DNA of 64,000 bases from Nematostella vectensis. Taxonomy: Eukaryota; Cnidaria; Anthozoa; Actiniaria; Edwardsiidae. Under the pieces are notes generated by a model, which searched no databases, was not told where the DNA came from, and worked only from the letters and a program-made list of their open reading frames with translations. Position 1 is the first letter of the stretch. Each line of letters opens with the position of its first letter. The stretch is from assembly GCF_932526225.1 (NCBI RefSeq), contig NC_064044.1, forward strand, positions 2,795,001 through 2,859,000, in the 5' to 3' direction. The translations under genes and the position numbers were made by a program. Of the stretch, positions 45,725 to 58,000 are shown in pieces.

Positions 45725-48700
45725 ATGTCTTCAAAGGAGCTTGCGAAGTCTACAAACGCACCCGGTGCACCGCTAAAACAACCCGAATTTAGCGATGTTC
45801 GAATTCCGAAGACATCTTACAAGCCATTTAAACATCTTTTAGCCGGTGGAATCGCAGGTGCGGTGTCTAGGACAAGTGTGTCACCGCTTGAAAGAGTTAA
45901 AATTCTTCTACAGGTACAGAAATCCAGACAATTTCCTCGTGATTTGTTGATTGACGTTTTCGACAAAAACATGTGTATAACTTACTGAGGTGAACTCCGG
46001 TTTGACTCTATAGATCCAAGTGAAAAATCCCAAGTTCAAAGGTGTTCTTCCTACCTTGATCCAAATCGGAAAAGAGGAAGGAATATTAGGGTATTTTAAG
46101 GTAAGTTAAGTATCCGTCCAAATTCCCGATCCATGCGCTTAGACATAATTATTATTAAGTAAGTTATACCCATTAAACATTCTATCACTCTATAACTTAA
46201 AACATTCCCGCGTCAGATTAAAGGAGATTCAAAGAGGACTGGTGTATGGCGAGCTGAAGACCTAAATTTATGTCTCGCCATTTGTTGTTGTATACCTATT
46301 CCCCCTCCCCCCCCCCCCCCCCCCCCCCCCCCTTCTGCGCCTTTCCGGGTGGACTCCATCCGCCCCTACTGGATCTTGCCCCGCCTAAGAAGAGGAAGGT
46401 GCTTAGCCGTTGCAGTGGCTGGAACCCTCCCCCTCTGAGAATTGCCCAGGAAAAATACTTTTTTACTAAACAATCTCCTATGTGATTTTTGTTAGGGCTT
46501 TTTCGGTTTCTGTGGAAGACTTTAGAATCACACCTTTGCAAGTTTGACCTCTAGCTAAGAAAAATGCTTGAATTAGAGCTTCTCTTTGCCTTACCATCTC
46601 AACACCCTTTTTGGTACCCCTTTGGAGCTAAGGATTGTCAATGGTGTGGTTCTAGAGTTTTTAAATTCCATGAGTTTTTCAGTGAAAGGTGATACAGACT
46701 TATTACCTTAGTAAATTATATGTATGATTATTTTATTTCTTTTTTTGGAGAGGGTGGCGGAGAGAATAGATAAATGTGAAATTTTGCTTTTGATCCAAGT
46801 GATTGCTGCATTGTGCGATGCTTATAATACCAGTCCCCCTTGAATACTAGGGCAATGGCACCAATGTTATCCGGATCTTTCCATACAGTGCTGTTCAATT
46901 TGCAGCATATGAAGAATATAAAAAGGTTAGTAGTATTGTTATAAAAGTGCTTTGGCCTGCCGAGTACAAGTTTTTTGTCAAATCTAATGTAGAAGTCTTC
47001 CAAAACACTTGTCAAGATATTAAAAAAAATTTCTGGTAACATTTTGAGTTTTGATCTTTAGTTACTGAACATCCCAGACGACCCTGAGCATCAAACACCC
47101 ATAAAACGGCTTGTTGCCGGAGCAATGGCAGGGGTGACGTCAATTACAGCAACCTACCCACTTGACCTTATAAGGTAGTGTTCCTAGGGGGGGGGGGTGG
47201 TCAATAACAGTGATCCATGCAGCCATATCAGGTAGTGGTCCTATTAAGTAGGTAACCCCAATAATAGCAACCTATCCACAGAACATTAAAAGGTAGTGGT
47301 ACTATATGCCATCAATATCAGCAACCTACTTACCTACTGTACTAACAACCGTGTTGGGAACTGACTATAAATATATGCCATCAATATCAGCAACCTACTT
47401 ACCTACTGTACAAACAACCTTGTTGGGAACTGACTATAAATATATGCCATCAATATCAGCAACCTACTTACCTACTGTGCTAACAACCTTGTTGGGAACT
47501 GACTATAAATATATGCCATCAATATCAGCAACATACTTACCTACTGTGCTAACAACCGTGTTGGGAACTGACTATAAATATATGCCATCAATATCAGCAA
47601 CCTTCTTACCTACTGTACAAACAACCTTGTTGGGAACTGACTATAAATATATGCCATCAATATCAGCAACCTACTTACCTACTGTACTAACAACCGTGTT
47701 GGGAACTGACTATAAATATATGCCATCAATATCAGCAACATACTTACCTAGTGTGCTAGCAACCTTGTTGGGAACTGACTATAAATATATGCCATCAATA
47801 TCAGCAACCTACTTACCTACTGTGCTAACAACCTTGTTGGGAACTGACTATAAATATATGCCATCAATATCAGCAACCTACTTACCTACTGTACTAACAA
47901 CCGTGTTGGGAACTGACTATAAATATATGCCATCAATATCAGCAACCTTCTTACCTACTGTACAAACAACCTTGTTGGGAACTGACTATAAATATATGCC
48001 ATCAATATCAGCAACCTACTTACCTACTGTTAACTGCTTAGTATCAACCAGTTTCTTGTATTCATGTTAAAAAAAGGAGTAATCAAGACAGGATGACATC
48101 CTCTTTGTATTGTTTCTTTGTAAATTGGTGATAGGGATGTTTTTATTTGCCAATGCTTTTAAGCTTGCAACATAATAGCCAATTAGCTAAAAAAAGTGTT
48201 TTTACTTGTACTTAAAAAGTTGTTATAGATGCTCAACAACATTCAACATCATAATTGGTGTGTTTGTTACGCTATAGAACCAGGCTATCAGCACAGGGAG
48301 CAGATAGAAAGTACAGGTAAGGATAATGTGTAATTTGAAATTTGTTGTATTTCTTTATATTAGTGTGGAGGGAGCCTCTAAATAAACAATAAATAATAAA
48401 TAAGTAAGTTAGTAAGTAAGTAAATAAATAAATTGATAGATATTTAAATAGGGTGCCTTGTAAAGAAAAAGGAAAGATTTTGATGGAGACTTTTAAAACT
48501 ATCCATAATATTGAGGTGTCCTTGATACCTTGGGTGTCTTCAGGGCAGGTTTTCTCTGTACACATATTATCATGATAAGAAAATATGTCTAAGTATGTTT
48601 TGGTTAAATTCCCAGAAATAACACACCATTTTTTGTTACTGACTCTCTGCAAATTTTGTTGTGTAAGAAAATTTTTTTTTTTCTTAGGGGTATAGTCCAT

Positions 48701-51485
48701 GCATTCAGGACCATCCTAAATGAAGAGGGAGGATTCTTTAGTGGCTGTCTGTACAGGGGACTGGTCCCTACTGCAATGGTATGTGCTGTGACTTGATGTA
48801 AACCATTTATCACTAAATATGACAAAGACTCAGATCATGTATATATGACAAAGACTCAGATCATGTATAAAGACTCAGATCATGTATATATGACAAAGAC
48901 TCAGATCATGTATATATGACAAAGACTCAGATCATGTATAAAGACTCAGATCATGTATATATTACAAAGACTCAGATCATGTATATATGACAAAGACTCA
49001 GATCATGTATATATGACAAAGACTTAGATCATGTATATATGACAAAGACTCAGATCATGTATATATGACAAAGACTCAGATCATGTATATATTACAAAGA
49101 CTCAGATCATGTATATATGACAAAGACTCAGATCATGTATATATGACAAAGACTTAGATCGTGTATATATTACAAAGACTCAGATCATGTATATATGACA
49201 AAGACTCAGATCATGTATATATGACAAAGACTTAGATCATGTATATATTACAAAGACTCAGATCATGTATATATGACAAAGACTTAGATCATGTATATAT
49301 GACAAAGACTCAGATCATGTATATATGACAAAGACTCAGATCATGTATATATATGACAAAGACTCAGATCATGTATATATTACAAAGACTCAGATCATGT
49401 ATATATGACAAAGACTCAGATCATGTATATATGACAAAGACTCAGATCATGTATATATGACAAAGACTCGGATCATGTATATATTACAAAGACTCAGATC
49501 ATGTATATATTACAAAGACTCAGATCATGTATATATTACAAAGACTCAGATCATGTATATATGACAAAGACTCAGATCATATATGACAAAGACTCAGATC
49601 ATGTATATATGACAAAGACTCAGATCATGTATATATGACAAAGACTCAGATCATGTATATATGACAAAGACTCAGATCATGTATATATGACAAAGACTCA
49701 GATCATGTATATATGACAAAGACTCAGATCATGTATATATGACAAAGACTCAGATCATGTATATATGACAAAGACTCAGATCATATATGACAAAGACTCA
49801 GATCATGTATATATGACAAAGACTCAGATCATGTATATATGACAAAGACTCAGATCATGTATATATGACAAAGACTCAGATCATGTATATATGACAAAGA
49901 CTCAGATTATGTATATATGACAAAGACTCAGATCATATTTTGTTGATTTAGGGTATAGCACCTTATGTTGGATTGAACTTTGCGGTTTATGAAACTCTCA
50001 AAGGTAAGGCTAAGACTTGGCTAAGAGTGATTTAGCATTACTTGGAAAACTCAAAACCACTCAGATGTGTTACACTGAATGGCTTATTATACCACGACGG
50101 TATTATTGTGGTATTGTATTTTGGAGCTGTGACAGGCCTCAAAACATGCCCCCTGTATACCCATCTCACATCCAACAAATGGAACTGAGTGTGAATACTT
50201 TACCTAACTTTGCAGCAACTAACATTGAAGCTACATAAAGTAGAGTAGGCAGATGAGATGCTCTGAAGATTACCTGTACCATTACAGAATTTAGATTGAT
50301 TACATTTATTAAACTTAATATGTTAAAAAGATTTTGCATTTATTTCTGTACTCTTATTAAAATGCACTTTTGTTGCATATGTCATATCTTAATTTACACT
50401 TTTTTTATCATTCAAAACTTGCAAATGACTCTTGCAAGAGAATGCATGGGAGATTGCTACGTCCCTGTTCATGTTTTAATTTGTATGTTATCTTCAGGGT
50501 TTCTGTTTTCCACTGTTATGGCCAGTTCTCAAGGAGCTAGTTTGACTAACATCAGGAAGGACAGGGAACTACCAGTCAACTTTAAACTGATGTGTGGCTC
50601 ATTAGCAGGTGCAGTCTCTCAGACAGGTAAGGGCATTTCCTCTCTGTCTGTCCATCAGTCAGTCTTTCCCTCCACTTACCACTCTTTCTGTTCTTTTTTT
50701 GATTTGCTATTTTTATGATTTGATATTTTCTTTCCTTCCTCTATCTGCTGTAAGTCTGTCATGAAGCTTTTTCTCTCTCATAAGAGTTTAATCAAGTATT
50801 AGTCATTAGCTATAAGTCATTTTTTCTATGCTTTTCTTTCTTGGTCAGCTACCTACCCTCTAGATGTTGTTCGCCGTCGAATGCAGATGAAAGGCATCAG
50901 AGCTGACTTTGCCTACAAGTCTACACTTCATGCATTTTCCAGCATAGTCAAACTCGAAGGATTCCGGGGGCTTTACAAGGGCATGTGGCCAAATATCCTC
51001 AAGGTAGTACATTTGCCATCGCTGTCAATGGTCAGGATAGCGATAATAGAAATGAAGCACTTGTAGTCTCTTGCTCCACAGATCCCAGGCCAGTAGCCAG
51101 GATTGGTTTGTTTACCCGTTTACCAACCCTTTTTTTCTGATAGCCTGTCCTAGTTGACCCCTACAGGCCTGGGTCCATCCACGTCCGTTTCCGTGCCTTG
51201 ATTCTCCTAAACAAACACCACCATGCTGTCATGGTATCATGACACAATTTACAGTCCTTTAATGCATTTAATGACTTCTTAATCAACCAATACAACTAGT
51301 GTCAAAATGTCTTTAAATTAAGTATAACTTGGTATATTATACCCTGTTCTCCAATAAGCCTATTTGACACAACTCAGGTGTTTACATTCTGTGCTTCTAT
51401 TTGGCAGGTTGCACCATCTGTGGGAATACAGTTTGCAGCATATGAGCTTTCTAAGTCTTTCCTTTACAGTAACAAGTGGAGATGA
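45725..51485 (+). CDS. SLC25 mitochondrial carrier, ADNT1/YPR011C-like (ten exons, 335 aa)
   Basis: Exons 45725-45913, 46014-46100, 46851-46925, 47062-47174, 48278-48316, 48688-48778, 49952-50003, 50498-50626, 50849-51003, 51408-51485; all phases join. Three carrier repeats each have the signature: SPLERVK (53-59), YPLDLIR (149-155), YPLDVVR (261-267), each with downstream G-containing helices ([57 protein letters not shown]). Inner mitochondrial membrane transporter with six membrane helices. The IFPYSAVQF and [11 protein letters not shown] phrases resemble yeast YPR011C and plant ADNT1, which carry adenine nucleotides or APS/PAP, and also SLC25A42/A16 (CoA). The substrate is therefore only a guess. 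Intron 2 has a C run of over 20 (near 46306). Introns 4 and 6 hold minisatellites. Confidence 0.92.
47205..48045. repeat. 69-bp minisatellite derived from SLC25 exon 4
   Basis: The exon 4 end plus donor (TCAATTACAGCAACCTACCC, then CTTATAAGGTAGTG) is followed by two decayed copies (about 47203-47245, and 47262-47305 with CCAATAATAGCAACCTATCC and AAAAGGTAGTGGTACT). Then come about ten regular units starting ATGCCATCAATATCAGCAAC. Because 69 is a multiple of 3 the array is open for 254 codons, but this is a by-product. Variants ACCGTG/ACCTTG and TACTTA/TTCTTA alternate in multi-unit blocks. Confidence 0.92.
48820..49945. repeat. 26-bp minisatellite, about 42 copies (SLC25 intron 6)
   Basis: The unit is TGACAAAGACTCAGATCATG then TATATA, with minor variants (TTAGATC, TATTACAAAG) and a few short units lacking TATATATGACA. 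It ends about 20 bp before the exon 7 acceptor. No similarity to exon 6 or 7. Confidence 0.95.
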
Positions 51486-51755
51486 CCAACCATTAGCTGT
51501 TAACAGCAGAAGAGCTTGCTAAATCATTCCTTTATAAAGAAGTGGAGATGACCAAGCAAGCAAGTCTTTCCTATATAGTATAACAAGTGGAGATGACCAA
51601 GCAAGACATTCCTTTATAAGATAAGTGGAGGATGACCAACCCTTGACAGTTAACAATGTGTGAGCTTATCAAGTCATGCCATTATAAAGAAGTGATGACC
51701 AAGCAAGTCATTCCTTTATAGTATTAAGTGAAGATGATCAAGCAAGTCTTTCCTG
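51431..51755. repeat. Repeated terminal coding segment in the SLC25 3' UTR
   Basis: The last codons and stop (GAGCTTTCTAAGTCTTTCCT, then AAGTGGAGATGACCAA) are followed by about five diverged copies of 45-55 bp. Each keeps a (T/A)CATTCCTTTATA-like part and GTGGAGATGACCAAGCAAG. Only the first is coding; the stop TGA lies inside the repeated unit. Confidence 0.85.
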
Positions 51756-51894
51756 TTGCCATGGTAGCGCTGGTCGCTCTGGAATACAAGGAAAAGCGTT
51801 TCGTATACACCTATTTCAAATAATGTTGAACTTGGGGAATCCGTTGTAGCTTGCAGTGCTTCATGGTTATCAAATAGATAAGAAAGTAAGCGTA

Positions 51895-51900
51895 AATAAA
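51895..51900 (+). terminator. SLC25 polyadenylation signal candidate
   Basis: AATAAA 410 bp after the SLC25 stop, in GTAAATAAAAACG. It is the first canonical signal downstream of the repeated 3' UTR. Confidence 0.5.
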
Positions 51901-52311
51901 AACGAATCCAGGCTTCAAAAGTTACAGCATTCTAATTTGTGTTTGACCTTGAACATACGCATAGCTTTCAGATACCAGGATTCAGCCATACACTACCCAT
52001 GAATCAATGCAGGCCATGACGCATGGATTCTAAGTGCAACCTAATTTATAATAGCTGTAATGCAAGTTACTATCGTATTTTAGAAACATAAGGTATTTAT
52101 TGATAATATCAGAAATTATAAATTTTATGTGTGAATATATTGTTTTAATGTAAAAAGTTTTAATTGAGCATGTTTTGTTAGTGCAAAACGTGCGAGTGCA
52201 AATCATTATATACGTCTTTTTTATAATTATACCCAAACCAATAAACGTCTTAACATCACACTGTGTATCGGGATATCTAACTTTGACCCTGTAAAGCCCG
52301 TCGACCATCGT

Positions 52312-52403
52312 CGAAAACATTTTGTTATTTGTTTCGACTGATTAGGCACCCATATAACACCGCATGCAAAAGTAGAGAAAGCCGTGTAGTTTCCGTAGTG
52401 TAG
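52312..52403 (+). pseudogene. tRNA-Val array remnant: spacer copy and 5' fragment
   Basis: 52389-52403 reads GTTTCCGTAGTGTAG, the exact expected 5' end of a eukaryotic tRNA-Val, after which homology stops. The 75 bp before it (CGAAAACATTTTG, CTGATTAGGCACCCATAT, AGTAGAGAAAG) are a copy of the sequence that follows the tRNA-Val remnant at 53003-53080. The arrangement fits an old tandem array of tRNA plus about 75-bp spacer. Confidence 0.55.
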
Positions 52404-52548
52404 AGAGCCGTCGGGGAGGGGGTGGCATAACAGAAACATTAAGAAAATATTAGGAAGGGACACAGCCATTCTCCGGGTCATTTTCTTCTAATTTTCCCGA
52501 AAATATTGGGGGGGAGGGGGGAGGGGCACATGCCCCCAGTGCCCCATC

Positions 52549-52933
52549 CCCTTGTTCGGCCGTGTAAGGCCATGTGGTTATCACGCAACCCCTTGTTCGG
52601 CCGTGTAGTGGTTATCACGCAACCCCTTGTTCGGCCGTGTAGTGGTTATCACGCAACCCCTTGTTCGGCCGTGTAGTGGTTATCACGCAACCCCTTGTTC
52701 GGCTGTGTAGTGGTTATCACGCAAGCCCTTGTTCGGCCGTGTAATGGTTATCACGCAACCCCTTGTTCGGCCGTGTAGTGGTTATCACGCAACCCCTTGT
52801 TCGGCCGTGTAGTGGTTATCACGCAACCCCTTGTTCGGCCGTGTAGTGGTTATCACGCAACCCCTTGTTCGGCCGTGTAATGGTTATCACGCAACCCCTT
52901 GTTCGGCTGTGTAGTGGCTGTCACGCAACCCCT
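52549..52933 (+). repeat. 34-bp minisatellite containing the tRNA-Val D-arm/A-box
   Basis: About twelve copies of CCCCTTGTTCGGCCGTGTAG then TGGTTATCACGCAA. The TGTAGTGGTTATCACG part is the D-arm (Pol III A-box region) of tRNA-Val, and the array runs straight into the tRNA-Val remnant at 52934. Unit variants are few (TAGTGG/TAATGG, GGCCG/GGCTG). Confidence 0.85.
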
Positions 52934-53007
52934 TGTTCGGCCATGTAGTGGTTATCACGTCTGCTTTACACGCAGAATGTGCCCCAGTTCGAGCCTGGGC
53001 GGAAACA
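52934..53007 (+). pseudogene. tRNA-Val(UAC) pseudogene
   Basis: The D-arm TGTAGTGGTTATCACG is normal. The anticodon arm TCTGC-TTTACAC-GCAGA is a perfect 5-bp stem with anticodon TAC. The T-arm CCCAG-TTCGAGC-CTGGG is perfect, followed by CGGAAAC-A. The 5' acceptor strand is the minisatellite sequence (TGTTCGG) in place of GTTTCCG and cannot pair with CGGAAAC, and the variable loop has one extra base. It is therefore a chimeric, probably non-functional, tRNA-Val. Confidence 0.7.
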
Positions 53008-53486
53008 TTTGCTATTTTGTTTACTGATTAGGCACCCATATGACACGCGCATCCAAGAGTAGAGAAAGTCATTGTTTTTCCCAGTACCGTTTTTGGGGGG
53101 TTTCCTGTTGATGGTGAGAGATGTGAGAAAGCTCGTCCCAACCCCCACCCTCACTAATGGCACAATTCCGGGCACAGGAGGCCACGTAAGAATGCTTGGT
53201 GCTGATTTTTTACTTCAATTGTTTGGAAATGCGTCTTCATAATCTTCATCCGCAAAGAAGGCGTCATGTATTTTTTATTGGGCTGGAAATGCCCAATTTC
53301 GGTACGCCCCCTGTCTAGCCCTGGAATGTTTTTACCATGAGTAAGTAATAATATCAGATCTTATCATGAATTCATCAATGAAGTGACACAAGTCGATTAC
53401 TTTTATTCTTATTTTATGAACTATTATTTAACACTATTTTCAAACATATACATCACTTTTGATTCCCTTCTTTTATAAGTTGTGTT

Positions 53487-54752
53487 TTACCCTTTGTGCT
53501 TTACACTTTTCTTCGCCGCTGCTTTACTTTTCTTATTTGTCGTATTATGTTTTGCCTTTTTGTCATGAGAAACTTTCTTAGAGACCTTCTGATGATCGTT
53601 GTGTCCTTTGTGAGCGCCTGGCCGTTTCTTCTTTCTCCCTTCTTTCGCTGTATCGTAGCCCGCTACTGGCTTTAAACCTTCTGCGGAGTAGAAACACCCT
53701 AGCATGAACTCTTTCTGCGCCAGAGTCAGCTTCAGTACGAGGGAGACACAGCCGCCGAAGTTGCTCTTGTCATAGGAGATATCGGTGAATTTGATGCATA
53801 CGCTTAGAAGTGGAATCAGGGGATGGCGGAAACAAATCGGTGGCGGATTGTGCACTGTTGAATTGAAAATAAATATTAGCATTTCTATACTGTATACTAT
53901 AATAACTACGCTCAGGACTAGAGAAAGTACAGCCTAGCTCCCCCCCCCCCCTCCCCCCCCCCTCCTCTCTCCTCAATCCCCGCCCACGCGTTCTGATTGA
54001 ATGTCTTGTGGTTCGTACGGAAAATTTGTATACGATGCCAAAAAAATACACTACAAAGCTTTCTCATTATCTCGTAGTCGGCTATGGTAAATCAGAGGCT
54101 CGAGATTCCGTTTCACATTATTTCGCTTTCACACATATTTTAAAAAATCGTGAAGATCATAAACGACTTTTGAAATCGTTCGAGCTTGCTGCCCCAGGAC
54201 TGGGTGAGCTGATCCGAATTACTACGTTATGAAGAGTTCTGTGCTTCGAGGCGAGCAAGCTTCTTTTATAGTTTTATTGAGTTTCCAGGCGAGCAAGCTT
54301 CTTTTATAGTTTTATTGGGTTTCCAGGCGAGCAAGCTTCTTTTATAGTTTTATTGAGTTTCCAGGCGAGCAAGCTTCTTTTATAGTTTTATTGGGTTTCC
54401 AGGCGAGCAAGCTTCTTTTATAGTTTTATTGAGTTTCCAGGCGAGCAAGCTTCTTTTATAGTTTTATTGGGTTTCCAGGCGAGCAAGCTTCTTTTATAGT
54501 TTTATTGGGTTTCCAGGCGAGCAAGCTTCTTTTATAGTTTTATTGGGTTTCCAGGCGAGCAAGCTTCTTTTATAGTTTTATTGGGTTTCCAGGCGAGCAA
54601 GCTTCTTTTATAGTTTTATTGGGTTTCCAGGGTACGGGGTGCGCTGTAGGGTAAAGTTGATTATATTGCGGAACAAAAAAGGAAAATGTCGTACCTGAAT
54701 TTGAGTTGCTGAAGATCGGCTGTCCTTTCCAAGTAAGTCTGAAACTCAGTTT
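53487..54752 (-). CDS. DUF4773-like secreted protein, two 3' exons (partial)
   Basis: On the minus strand the exons are 54752-54695 (58 nt) and 53854-53487, joined in phase 1, with acceptor CAACAG and donor GTACGA. They encode LSFRLTWKGQPIFSNSNS, then NPPPICFRHPLIPLLSVCIKF, a GGC and an LGCF, with cysteines spaced as in DUF4773 (a small secreted, cysteine-containing family best known from insects). The family match is from memory and should be checked with PF15998. The last 50 residues are very basic (GRKKKRPGAHKG, KSKAAAKKSVKHKG). The 5' exon(s) with the start and any signal peptide are not seen; they may lie beyond the satellite at the right. A minus-strand AATAAA (TTTATT at 53402) follows the stop. 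Confidence 0.6.
54251..54630. repeat. 38-bp minisatellite, exactly ten copies
   Basis: Units contain GCGAGCAAGCTTCTTTTATA then GTTTTATTG(A/G)GTTTCCAG. The only variable site, GAGTTT or GGGTTT, alternates in the left half, pointing to a 76-bp double unit. It lies in the intron of the DUF4773-like gene, 65 bp from its upstream exon. Confidence 0.95.
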
Positions 54753-55010
54753 CTGTTGAGAAAACCAAATCAGTGCATTAAACCCTGACGACTCCTCGAC
54801 TCATATTTTACGTTCAACAGCATCCACTGCCCAAGAAGATAGTTCAAAATTACGAGCAATGCATTGCGGGAATGCTAAGCTCCACGCGCCTCCCTTAAAT
54901 ACTGTTTGTTTTGTGATTTGGCTGAATCACGATTTTTGTTTCTGCGACCCTCTACAACTCGAGTCGTTATACAAGGCCGGATATATGACCAAAGTCATAC
55001 CCCTGCTGGG

Positions 55011-58000
55011 ATACTCCGCTACTACGGTAGTATGGTAGGGGTTTGATAGAAAATGTATTTCTTTTTCTATTCTACTAAGATACTACGGTACTACGGTAGG
55101 GGTTTGATAGAAAATGTATTTCTTTTTCTATTCTACTAAGATACTACGGTAGTACGGTAGGGGTTTGATAGAAAATGTATTTCTTTTTCTATTCTACTAA
55201 GATACTACGGTAGTACGGTAGGGGTTTGATAGAAAATGTATTTCTTTTCTATTCTACTAAGATACTACGGTAGTACGGTAGGGGTTTGATAGAAAATGTA
55301 TTTCTTTTCTATTCTACTAAGATACTACGGTAGTACGGTAGGGGTTTGATAGAAAATGTATTTCTTTTTCTATTCTACTAAGATACTACGGTAGTACGGT
55401 AGGGGTTTGATAGAAAATGTATTTCTTTTCTATTCTACTAAGATACTACGGTAGTACGGTAGGGGTTTGATGGAAAATGTATTTCTTTTTCTATTCTACT
55501 AAGATACTACGGTAGTACGGTAGGGGTTTGATAGAAAATGTATTTCTTTTTCTATTCTACTAAGATACTACGGTACTACGGTAGGGGTTTGATAGAAAAT
55601 GTATTTCTTTTTCTATTCTACTAAGATACTACGGTAGTACGGTAGGGGTTTGATAGAAAATGTATTTCTTTTTCTATTCTACTAAGATACTACGGTAGTA
55701 CGGTAGGGGTTTGATAGAAAATGTATTTTTTTCTATTCTACTAAGATACTACGGTAGTACGGTAAGGGTTTGATAGAAAATGTATTTCTTTTTCTATTCT
55801 ACTAAGATACTACGGTAGTACGGTAGGGGTTTGATAGAAAATGTATTTCTTTTCTATTCTACTAATATACTACGGTAGTACGGTAGGGGTTTGATAGAAA
55901 ATGTATTTCTTTTTCTATTCTACTAAGATACTACGGTAGTACGGTAGGGGTTTGATAGAAAATGTATTTTTTTTCTATTCTACTAAGATACTACGGTAGT
56001 ACGGTAGGGGTTTGATAGAAAATGTATTTCTTTTTCTATTCTACTAAGATACTACGGTAGTACGGTAGGGGTTTGATAGAAAATGTATTTTTTTTCTATT
56101 CTACTAAGATACTACGGTACTACGGTAGGGGTTTGATAGAAAATGTATTTTTTTTCTATTCTACTAAGATACTACGGTACTACGGTAGGGGTTTGATAGA
56201 AAATGTATTTCTTTTTCTATTCTACTAAGATACTACGGTAGTACGGTAGGGGTTTGATAGAAAATGTATTTCTTTTTCTATTCTACTAAGATACTACGGT
56301 AGTACGGTAGGGGTTTGATAGAAAATGTATTTCTTTTTCTATTCTACTAAGATACTACGGTAGTACGGTAGGGGTTTGATAGAAAATGTATTTCTTTTCT
56401 ATTCTACTAAGATACTACGGTACTACGGTAGGGGTTTGATAGAAAATGTATTTCTTTTTCTATTGTACTAAGATACTACGGTAGTACGGTAGGGGTTTGA
56501 TAGAAAATGTATTTCTTTTTCTATTCTACTAAGATACTACGGTAGTACGGTAGGGGTTTGATAGAAAATGTATTTTTTTCTATTCTACTAAGATACTACG
56601 GTAGTACGGTAAGGGTTTGATAGAAAATGTATTTCTTTTTCTATTCTACTAAGATACTACGGTAGTACGGTAGGGGTTTGATAGAAAATGTATTTCTTTT
56701 CTATTCTACTAATATACTACGGTAGTACGGTAGGGGTTTGATAGAAAATGTATTTCTTTTTCTATTCTACTAAGATACTACGGTAGTACGGTAGGGGTTT
56801 GATAGAAAATGTATTTCTTTTTCTATTCTACTAAGATACTACGGTAGTACGGTAGGGGTTTGATAGAAAATGTATTTCTTTTCTATTCTACTAAGATACT
56901 ACGGTACTACGGTAGGGGTTTGATAGAAAATGTATTTCTTTTTCTATTCTACTAAGATACTACGGTAGTACGGTAGGGGTTTGATAGAAAATGTATTTCT
57001 TTTTCTATTCTACTAAGATACTACGGTAGTACGGTAGGGGTTTGATAGAAAATGTATTTCTTTTTCTATTCTACTAAGATACTACGGTAGTACGGTAGGG
57101 GTTTGATAGAAAATGTATTTCTTTTCTATTCTACTAAGATACTACGGTACTACGGTAGGGGTTTGATAGAAAATGTATTTCTTTTTCTATTCTACTAAGA
57201 TACTACGGTAGTACGGTAGGGGTTTGATAGAAAATGTATTTCTTTTTCTATTCTACTAAGATACTACGGTAGTACGGTAGGGGTTTGATAGAAAATGTAT
57301 TTCTTTTTCTATTCTACTAAGATACTACGGTAGTACGGTAGGGGTTTGATAGAAAATGTATTTCTTTTTCTATTCTACTAAGATACTACGGTACTACGGT
57401 AGGGGTTTGATAGAAAATGTATTTCTTTTCTATTCTACTAAGATACTACGGTAGTACGGTAGGGGTTTGATAGAAAATGTATTTCTTTTTCTATTCTACT
57501 AAGATACTACGGTAGTACGGTAGGGGTTTGATAGAAAATGTATTTCTTTTTCTATTCTACTAAGATACTACGGTAGTACGGTAGGGGTTTGATAGAAAAT
57601 GTATTGTTTTTTCTATTCTACTAAGATACTACGGTATTACGGTAGGGGTTTGATAGAAAATGTATTTCTTTTTTATTCTACTAAGATACTACGGTAGTAC
57701 GGTAGGGGTTTGATAGAAAATGTATTTCTTTTCTATTCTACTAAGATACTACGGTAGTACGGTAGGGGTTTGATAGAAAATGTATTTCTTTTTCTATTCT
57801 ACTAAGATACTACGGTAGTACGGTAGGGGTTTGATAGAAAATGTATTTCTTTTCTATTCTACTAAGATACTACGGTAGTACGGTAGGGGTTTGATAGAAA
57901 ATGTATTTCTTTTCTATTCTACTAAGATACTACGGTAGTACGGTAGGGGTTTGATAGAAAATGTATTTCTTTTTCTATTCTACTAAGATACTACGGTAGT

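Noticed and set aside
47306-48070. 254-codon open frame with a 23-residue repeat
   Set aside because: The 69-bp minisatellite explains it, it lies inside an SLC25 intron, and the flanking exons join in phase without it.
48272-48825. Minus-strand frames opposite SLC25 exons 5-6
   Set aside because: Shadows of coding exons plus an AT-rich intron; no support.
54008-54232. 74-codon plus-strand frame in the DUF4773-like gene intron
   Set aside because: It ends in a normal-looking C-terminus but has no recognisable domain, promoter or splice partner. Kept only as a weak possibility.
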